Shown here: positions 56,231-64,000 of the stretch, in pieces
How the letters are laid out: the number at the start of each line of letters is the position of its first letter
How positions within the stretch are numbered: the first letter of the stretch is position 1
Assembly (NCBI GenBank): GCA_037903475.1
Contig: JBAJFG010000057.1
Location: 310,001-374,000 of the forward strand
From: Ancylostoma caninum
Taxonomy: Eukaryota; Nematoda; Chromadorea; Rhabditida; Ancylostomatidae
Reading direction: 5' to 3'
Length of the DNA: 64,000 nt
Translations under genes and position numbers: made by a program
Notes under the pieces: generated by a model
What the model was told of the DNA's origin: nothing
The model's database searches: none
Seen by the model: the letters and a program-made list of their open reading frames with translations, nothing else

Positions 56231-57951
56231 TTTTTCTTCACAATAAGTAAGTTACTAGCAATCTCCATTTATGGGCATGGGACCCTAAGTTCCTGGAGCT
56301 ACAGTGTGCACCTTCATTGCATACCATGCACCGCAGGTGCGCCTGTTCAGGCTGCACGTGGTGTTACGCCTGCATAAGGCCGAGTGAGGAGAGGGTGGGG
56401 GCTTTCAAATGGTTACGGTAACCACCTCCCCCAACCACTCCGCAGTAGAATGATATCGACTCCATGGTGTGATTCCCGGCCAGCAAGCGGCTGGGTGGGA
56501 GGAAATCATATGTATGTGCTGATTTTGTTAATTGTGCGCGAGTGAACAGTTTCTCAAATCCGTGCAGCTCCCGAACACTGTATTCTGCGCACTGAATTTT
56601 ACGCATCCAGAAGAGTTGAGCCGACGATCGCCTACGGTTGGATGTGTGGTCAAGAATGTGCAGTAGCCAACATACAGTATATGCAGTCGCAGAATTGCAC
56701 ATGTACATGGTACAGTATCCTCTTTGTTTTTGTTCTTTTTGGTTTCGGTTTCTTCTTCTTTTCTACTAACTTTCATTCTTTTGTTTTGTCGGCGGTGTTC
56801 TCAGAGCTAATGACTTGGTTGCAGCCCAGACAGTAGTCGAACGAGAATCTTTCAGCTCGATCAGAGGATTTGGCTTTTTTTCTGGAGATTATTTCAAAAC
56901 ATGACAGTTTCTACAAATTTAGTTTACACAATCTCAATTTATACAATCTACCAAATCTGAAATAGCTTGCCTTTATAAACGCTCTAAATCACAAGGGTGT
57001 TTGCGAGCACAGTCACTGCATCGAAAGTGTAGCAAAATTGCACGAAACGTGCGAGTAGGAGCGACGATCCGAAAAGAGATGTTGGACAACGCGATTCCGC
57101 AATCAGTATCACAGAGCAGCGTGCGTGATGGGCTGTGGTTAGTTGCCTGACCACTCATTGTTCATATAATGTCTATGCTATTTCTATCATTTTTTTTTCT
57201 AATTTTTCGTGTTTTGTTTGGTTCGTAGCCTAGCAATCATTGTCTGACGGGCTTTCGAAGCGTTTCCTTTTTTGTTCTGTCCTCGTATTCTTGGTGGGGC
57301 AAAGGGGGAGGAGGAGGAGGAGGGGGGGGGGGGAGGGAAGGGCGAAGACTTATTTAGCCTCTACTGCATGAACTTGCCTAGAATTCTTAATATTAGTTCT
57401 ATCCCATAGAAGTGTTTCTTCTTGGTGGTGGTTCTCCTGTTATGTGGGCTCATGTGATTATCGCCGTTTTTAAATAAGGGAGAATTCGAACATAAAACTA
57501 CCTAAGACATTTCTCCTTTTGTTATGCTTCATTTACATTAATTCACTTGATTTAGTTGCATTGTATAGTTCTCATATGATTCGCATGTATCATTGACGTT
57601 TGTCCTGTGTTGAAATAAAATGTGAATAAAGCTTTAACTGTCCGAGTTTGAGGTATTGGAGGACGCGGTCTAAGGAATAACTATTGTGTGCCAATTATAC
57701 TTAGTCGTTGTGTATTCTTTGGTGTTTGGGATCAATCTTTTTGACAGTTCAAAAAGACCGACATGTCATACTAAGAGGATGCTGGCTCACAAGAACAAAA
57801 ACCGGAAAGGAAGAATAAGAATATTCGGAGTCAAAGTGGGAAATTTCTTTTTGTTTCATTGCAACTTTATTTCTCGCTGGGTTTTTGAACTTTTTGTTGG
57901 TTGTCCCTCTCTTGTTTCTCATTTGTGTTAAGTAGTTGGGCTTATTCTGTA
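56231..57951. other. Stretch without genes; poly-G/GGA microsatellite
   Basis: Contains a GGA/poly-G tract at about 57305-57340 and AATAAA-like signals near 57615-57630. No domain or exon structure was recognised. Confidence 0.45.
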
Positions 57952-58152
57952 TATACATACATTGATATTCGAAATTTTTCTGCCGAGTATTCGAATATTC
58001 GAATAATCGAATGTTGTTTCAACTTTTCGAATAATTCGAACATTCGAATTATCAAATTTTTGCATTTTTCGAATTATTATTCGAATAACGAATATTTCGA
58101 ATTGTTCGAATATTCGTTCGAAAATATTCATTTGAATACCAATGTACGTATA
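57952..58152. mobile_element. 201-bp MITE of the TATAC / TTCGAATA palindrome family
   Basis: TIRs TATACATACATTGATATTCG and, read inward from the right, TATACGTACATTGGTATTC. The flanks ATTCTGTA and ATTCTGAG agree at six of eight positions, consistent with an aged 8-bp target duplication. The interior is palindromic TTCGAATATTCGAATAATCG-type sequence as in 16110-16255 and 19600-19735. Confidence 0.72.
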
Positions 58153-58590
58153 ATTCTGAGCCACCATTCTTATCAAACGCTCTCCCTTCGATCTAACATC
58201 GAGGAGAAGCTTGTCGTAGCATGGTGCTGAATCGCTCTACGGCATTCCTGGGATTTAATGCAGCGTGTTCAAACTGATGGTTCATCCCATAGAACTATTC
58301 GTCACGAATATATGAACGCTAATGCTAGCGAAGTTCTGCATACAAAATCATAAATAGCTGTGTACAGAAAAAAAAAAACTCTCTAAAACACATCAGTACA
58401 CTTGTGATGAGAATTTCGCAATCTCAATAATTCTTGGAGAGGTCCGATCATGACAGTTGATGCCATTGTATGACGATGCCTGATGCCAGTATTCTATTGC
58501 ACGTTGATGTATATGTATTATATATCGTATAGTATGGGCTGTAGTGTGTATGCTGCCATAGATATAATTATAAACATATTATATTAATAA

Positions 58591-61500
58591 TCATTCGTTG
58601 CAGAAATCGCAGCTCTTCCGGCAGTTTTTTACCATAAATCCTTTGTGATTTGGGTGATTGCAGAGTTCCTTCAGAGCCCATGCCCCGCAGTACACATTCT
58701 TGTCATCACAGTCTGAAAAGAAAAACCATCATAGAATTGGAGTGCTTAAAGCGATGGTTCCATTAGTAATCGAGTAATCAGCCAATAACTGATGATAAAT
58801 GCGAGCAGCCTTCAAGGAGCGCTTCTGATGTTAATTGTACATATTTAATTCATTGAACCATTATTGAGAAAATGTAGAAAAATGGTATATTTGTGCTACT
58901 TGTTAAAGATGAATATGTTCCAGGGTACATTCTTGTGGATCTCAGTACTTCTGTTTTGGCATTGTATTGTACTTCTCTGTAACTCCGAGGAAAAACAAAC
59001 TTTCCTCGGAGTTACAAAAAAATAGAGTACAATGCCGGCTACAGTTTTCATGCCAAAATCAGATTTCGATGGAATAATCCACCACAAATCATTAGGGAAT
59101 GTACAGTGGACGTCAATGGCGGTGGTCATCAACCGCTCCGAGAAGGACGCCGCGCAGCCGCATCGCGCGCAATGTAACCGATGTTTTCTGCTGCTGTTAT
59201 TCTATTTCTGCAGGTTTTTCCCCATTTTAAGGATTTTCGACCAAATCGGGAAGAAAAGCGCCTAAAAGTAGCATTCCGGTAGCAGACGACACCGATCCCG
59301 TCGCGCGCGGAGCGGCAGCGCAGTGTCCTTCTCGAGACCGCGGATGGGCCACCATCATTGACGTCTACTATAATTGATACATAATTCGTATCCTCGAGGC
59401 GTAGCTATGGCGGAAGAATGGATTTTACCTCCTTGATCCCTCATTTGCGTTAGCTACCTCACAATCAGCCCATCTTGCCAGTGGCAGATACTACAAACAC
59501 ATCGATTGGGGCCGAATACAAGATCTACGGATACCCGAGGATTTTCTAATTCGGCTCCATATTTAGAGTCTCCATCGTGTGGCGATCATTCTCATGTCGC
59601 AGGCATATGGGACCACCATGTCAGACGCGAGTTTTGATTTTATGTTTGTTGATTTTAACGAGATCGTGAAGCCTGGTGAGTTATTGCTATGTAATACTTG
59701 GAGCGTATGAGACCAATGAAATGTTGAGAGAATACACAAAGATGAGCAGTTCCATCATTTTGCTATCCGTGTGTTGTTTGAGTGCAAGCATCTTGAGAAT
59801 TTGTGGTTACTAATTTGAAAGGGCATTGATCACAGAGTGACCACTAGAGGGAGAATTTTCACAAAAACAAATTCTCGTCGAGTGGAAAGGATTCATGCAC
59901 AGTGAAAAGCAAACATCATTGTGTGCTAAAAGCTTTTGGAAATGCTAACTCGTTGGCTAAAGAAACGGGAAGAGCAAATTCCATCAAACAATGGTTGAGA
60001 CCTGTTTGTGGCCTGGTGATGGAGACAAATGCTGTTTCTAAGATTTTTTAATCTAGTGGTAACAGATTCTGGAAAGCGAGGATGGACAAGGGTGCGCAAA
60101 TAGTGGGCATAGATTTTCACACTCTTTATTCAACTGTATAGCAACTCTCAATTGTTGTGGAAGAAGCTTCCTTATATAGAACGCAAATGAAACTCAGGAA
60201 AATTCAGAAAATGGCTCAATCATGCGCTAGTGGAATTATGGTTTGTTCCTCTTCTCGCGGTGGTTAAAATTTTTGTTTATTGAACAGACGGCAATAAAGA
60301 ATTTTCTGCCGTTGTCAGATACACAATTTCGGAATTTCTCGTATTCTGAGGTTCAAGGACTCCTCAATTTTCTCCCAAGAATCTCGACTGTCATGCGAAG
60401 TCTTCGGTAGGGTGGTCCGAGGTTAATTTGAAATAAACCGGAGGAGCCTTTGGAATTTGAAACATTAGATTGTTGCAAACGTCTCTCGCCATTTTTTTCC
60501 TTTTTCAAATTTTGAAAATAAACTGGGTGTGTTGATCGTTATTAGCTAATCACATTACGGAGACTTCACATAAAATAAAAACCTACCCGGAATGCAATAC
60601 ATTTTCTTGACTATTGCAACATCATTCTCGCTCATTCCATCTCGCTGGCCTAGAAGAGCCATATTCTTCTCTGGGTCTACCTAAAACTGAGTAGTTCACG
60701 CAAGCGCTATGTAGATCACACCGCATCCGAACAGAAGTCCTACCTTTGGGATCATTGTAGGTTTAGATAAGTCCACAGCAGCCGTGAATGCATTGTAGTG
60801 CATAATGCTTCCGTAGTCATATTTTATACCATATCTGTAACGGTTTTCTTCGTTATCTGCAATTGAAAAAATAGGACCTGGTGTTGGAAATTGAAACTAT
60901 GTATGTCTCCAAACAAGTCTTTTATGGCAATTTTCTGTTCTTACGCATTGAATGAAATATGGTGGAAACCATAAATTGTGGTAATCTACATAAAGACACT
61001 CGCTCTTAAATATATTGAGATTTTTTTCTATCTTTGTCGAGTAAAATAATGCTGGCATGAAAATTTCAATTACGGCTTTGTATTTGGGAATTCATGACGG
61101 ATACAAAAAATCACGAGATGTCTTTTCATCTGTTGAATTACATTATCTAACCACTGCTCAAGACAAAATTGCGCTGGAACTAATGGATAGATCAGGATTT
61201 GCGAGCTTTCAGTCGTTAGAAGGACAAATTGAAGGTAAAACTCTCCAATTTCAAAAACCAAGGCAGAAAATAATTTCTACTGTTTCTATCTAAAAAAAAA
61301 TACCTGTTTCTATCTGCATCACTTACGTTGTAAACATCTTCGAGTCAGCGACGGCAAAAGAGTCATATTGCTGTGGATTGATATTGCTCCAGTCCAACGT
61401 AATGTGCTGATCCCTGTCCATTCTCACGTGTTGGTGGGCGATTCCAAGGGCATGAAGAGTTTCATGCAAAGCAACTCCTCGGGGCTGAAGGGAACATAAG

Positions 61501-63375
61501 CTAGTAGGTATTTTGAAATGTCAAAATATTCATATTAGGTTGTTGGAAACGTTTTGGTTCTCCGCGACATCCTTTCGTGTCCTGCAAAATTTTAAATATT
61601 TATTTATTTATTTTATTCATCGGCGTTCACTTTATAGACAGAAATGAGGCAAAACTAGGCTGGAAATAACTAATCACAACCGAATTCGCTCCCAGTATTC
61701 ATGAGCTGGGGGGAAGGGGGGGGGGGGTGGATGGACCGCTCGGTTCAGAAGGGCAGTGGCCCGCCAACACTGCAAGTCCTCGAGAGGCACAAATGAAGAA
61801 CTCCGGATACCAGCTTAGTAGGTCCGCCAACATTCCCGAGGCCATCTTCCGGAAGCAGGGACAGGAAGCTTGGGTCAGCTCATAACTGTACAGAGTGAAT
61901 AGCCTAGGTGTTAGTAATGAGCAGGAAAACAACAAAGCGAAACAGAGAACTCAAAATGAAACGGCATCTGTTAGTAATACAATTGGCTTTCATTATGGTA
62001 GAGAGGGTGCAATTTAGTTGCGGAGGAGAAACACAACTTAGTTTGTTACCACAGCCTGCAAGAAATCGACTAGATGAGCCTGGGAAGAACAAGGAAATAA
62101 AAAAAATGACTTAGAACTTTTCATCTAGCGTTCTATCCGTCACGACCACTAAGCAAGAACATTGTCGCTGACTTCCAGCATGTTCTTCCCCGACTTTGTG
62201 AATTCAGGAAACACAGCAACGGAAGCGGCAGAAATAAACTTTATGTAACAGATCCCTCCATTTCTCTCACAACACTTCTGAAATTTGGGTCCTCGAGTGT
62301 TAAGATGGCGGATTTAGCATGAAATAAATGAGGTCTCATCGACCGTTTGAGGTGGTTGGCGAGTGGCCTCTGAAGCCGACTGAAAAAAAATTTGCGGATT
62401 AATATCGTTTACGGATACCACGTATAGTAGCTGATCACGTGCATCGCCTTGAGGAGGCAAGGAGATAGGACATGTGGATTCGTTGTGATCTGAGCTCCCA
62501 CTAGTTCCAAATGCAGAGAGATGCCTGCGTGAGCCCTTTAACTTTCACACGCACTTGCGCTTGGCTCATCAGTTTGGATACCGATGACGAGAAATAGGTA
62601 CCTTAAATTAATTAAGCGAGAAGGTGTGGGTGGTTCAATGCTGGTAACCTTGGATTAGACCGACCAGAACTATTTCCTGAGAAGGCAATGCACTGTGCCT
62701 TATGAAATTACAATGGCTGCTGCCAACAAACTCCAGTATCACCGTCAGAGTTCCTATATTAATAATGACATTTTTGTGATTTCAAGCTGTATTGAATAGG
62801 AAAAATAAGTTAAAAAAAGAGAGACCAAAAATGTCGGGAAACTTCCAGGAGCTATCTTTTAATGTCTTCAACGCTCTTGTTAATGAGAGAATGTTGCCTA
62901 TACGAGATTGTGAAACAAACGTACATTTCCGCACTGGAAGCTGAGGTAAATCGGATTTGCTGGATCATTTCTTCCGATATAGGAAAGCCCACAGCTGCAA
63001 TAGATGCATTTTGATCCAGTACTTCATAGTACTGGCTTGACAACGTAAGTATGTAGAATCGTCATGAACCTACAATGTTGCACTGTCTACCCTCATGTAG
63101 TTGATGTGATAACCTGTGGGTGATTCCACATATTCGAATCGGACGCATGTTTTTTCCTCAATTTCTTTTAAAGCACCACGTATGTCGTCTTTGTCGAGTT
63201 CGTCTGCAGAAGAATCCTTTGAAGGAAACCGATTAAGGCAACTGCCGAAGGCTCTGATAAGTATGAATTTGAGGACCTTGCGGTTCTCTTACCTAACGAG
63301 TCATCAAGAGTGTACGGAATTGGCGATTCCACGTCCCACTTCTTCACAAGATTTTCCTCGAAAAACAATGAAGCT
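58591..63375 (-). CDS. Astacin metalloprotease with C-terminal ShKT domain, gene 2 (5' end probably outside the window)
   Basis: Eight... seven exons join in phase, in gene order: 63293-63375, 63074-63203, 62925-62994, 61327-61484, 60744-60834, 60587-60680 and 58591-58712. The exon lengths 83, 130, 70, 158, 91 and 94 are identical to gene 1. Product: mature N-terminal part (WDVESPIPYTLDDSL), KTCVRF, CGLSYIGR, zinc helix HETLHALGIAHQHVRMDRD, Met-turn SIMHY, KKMYCIPDCDD and the six-cysteine ShKT module ending CDFCNE. Propeptide and signal peptide exons are not seen in the 625 bp left before the window edge. The Glu after the third zinc His is Gln, as in gene 1. A recent paralogue of gene 1 on the same strand. 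Confidence 0.88.
58979..59015. repeat. Perfect 15-bp-stem hairpin in an astacin gene 2 intron
   Basis: GTAACTCCGAGGAAA and its exact inverse are separated by a short A-rich loop; outer flanks (GTATTGTACTTCT / AGAGTACAATGCC) extend the palindrome imperfectly. Confidence 0.8.
61615..62920. other. Long intron of astacin gene 2, nothing further recognised
   Basis: Contains a poly-G run at about 61711-61728. Small open frames (for example 61908-62114) have no recognisable content and lie inside the intron between exons 62925-62994 and 61327-61484. Confidence 0.5.
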
Positions 63376-64000
63376 CTAAATTATTGTATACAAGTGGTCT
63401 TGAGAAACCTACTTCTGTATTTTCTTGCAGAATCCTAGCTCACTCGACGATATAAAGAAATTTATCTCAGCTAACATGGAAAGCTACCATTAAATAGATG
63501 TTTATTCGTCTATTTATTGTGCATATCTATAAAAGACAGCACCCACGGAAATTTTGGACTTTCAGATCTTGGGATATCTATTTATTTGGGAGGGATGGAG
63601 GGTGGTCACACTTTCTCAAACACAAAACTTCCCGTTAGCATTAGAAACACTGTTTCTAGAATTCCATAATCGCGTTACATCCAACAGATGTGCTCGAGCT
63701 GCGCGAGCCATGGGAAGAGAACCGACAGCGAAATATCGATAAGGCAGTCTTTTTCACCATGTAGATCTTCGCGAAATCAGCTATCTTCTTCTGAACTGCA
63801 GCATCTCCGCACGATAGAAAAAGAAGTAACCATTGGAAAATTAAAACCAGTTAACAAAGACGCCATATGAAAAAATCAGAACATCACGAAAAAAAAAATT
63901 AAAAATCCAACGGATACTAGCTCTTTAGTAATCCCCACAGCTACAGTTTTTCTGGAGTGCTAATAAGAAAGAATCGCAGCTGCCAAAACAAAGAAAAATG
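63376..64000. other. Upstream intron of astacin gene 2 to the window edge
   Basis: No exon resembling the gene 1 propeptide (KFKR exon) is visible before the window ends; in gene 1 the corresponding intron is about 1 kb, so the exon is expected just outside. Confidence 0.4.

Overview
The window looks like nuclear DNA of a parasitic strongylid nematode, most likely a hookworm (Ancylostoma/Necator type); the species is inference. Evidence: short exons split by introns with TTTCAG-like acceptors, two secreted astacin metalloproteases that end in ShKT domains, an ML-domain secreted protein, nematode-like U1 and U2 snRNA genes, and a BEL/Pao retroelement with a phlebovirus-like glycoprotein, a combination known from nematodes. 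About four fifths of the window is repeats and mobile elements. Most long open frames outside the retroelement are artefacts of minisatellites.

Layout. 0-2.3 kb: a three-exon ML-domain gene (+). 3.5-10.1 kb: an astacin-ShKT gene (-), with twelve exons traced plus a possible Gly/Gln/Trp-repeat exon, and a mariner-type MITE in one intron. 10-15 kb: little coding potential, with a 1.1-kb non-autonomous hAT element carrying a perfect 8-bp target duplication. 15.2-37.3 kb: the left arm of a large inverted duplication. 37.3-44.6 kb: U2 snRNA genes and three minisatellites. 44.6-48.7 kb: the compact right arm of the inverted duplication. 48.7-50.2 kb: a second divergent U2 pair. 50-58.5 kb: dispersed repeats, a 60-bp minisatellite and a 0.5-kb-arm inverted repeat. 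58.6-63.4 kb: a second astacin-ShKT gene (-), paralogous to the first, whose 5' end is probably beyond the window.

The inverted duplication is the key to the window. Reverse-complemented, the right arm (about 4.1 kb) matches the left arm (about 22 kb) end to end, except for five insertions present only on the left: a TIR element with 8-bp target duplication (16085-22810, with a Helitron nested inside), the BEL/Pao element (23771-32155, 5-bp duplication, identical 226-bp LTRs), a TA-flanked MITE (32297-32494), a long-TIR element (about 32814-33563) and a Helitron (34389-36336, 5'-TC...CTGG-3' between A and T). The right arm supplies the empty site for each, so most boundaries are set to the base. 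Both arms carry an identical U1 snRNA gene.

Functionally, the spliceosomal RNA genes form a small U1/U2 cluster (two U1, five U2) sharing a promoter block about 50 bp upstream of the RNA starts. All five U2 copies have UUAGUU where U2 normally carries the almost universal GUAGUA branch-point recognition sequence, the most surprising feature of otherwise well-formed genes. The retroelement encodes gag (5' part missing), protease, RT/RNase H, integrase and a two-part envelope in one 2,473-codon frame. It is followed by a separate GC-rich ORF for a coiled-coil plus three-zinc-knuckle protein that resembles a second nucleocapsid.
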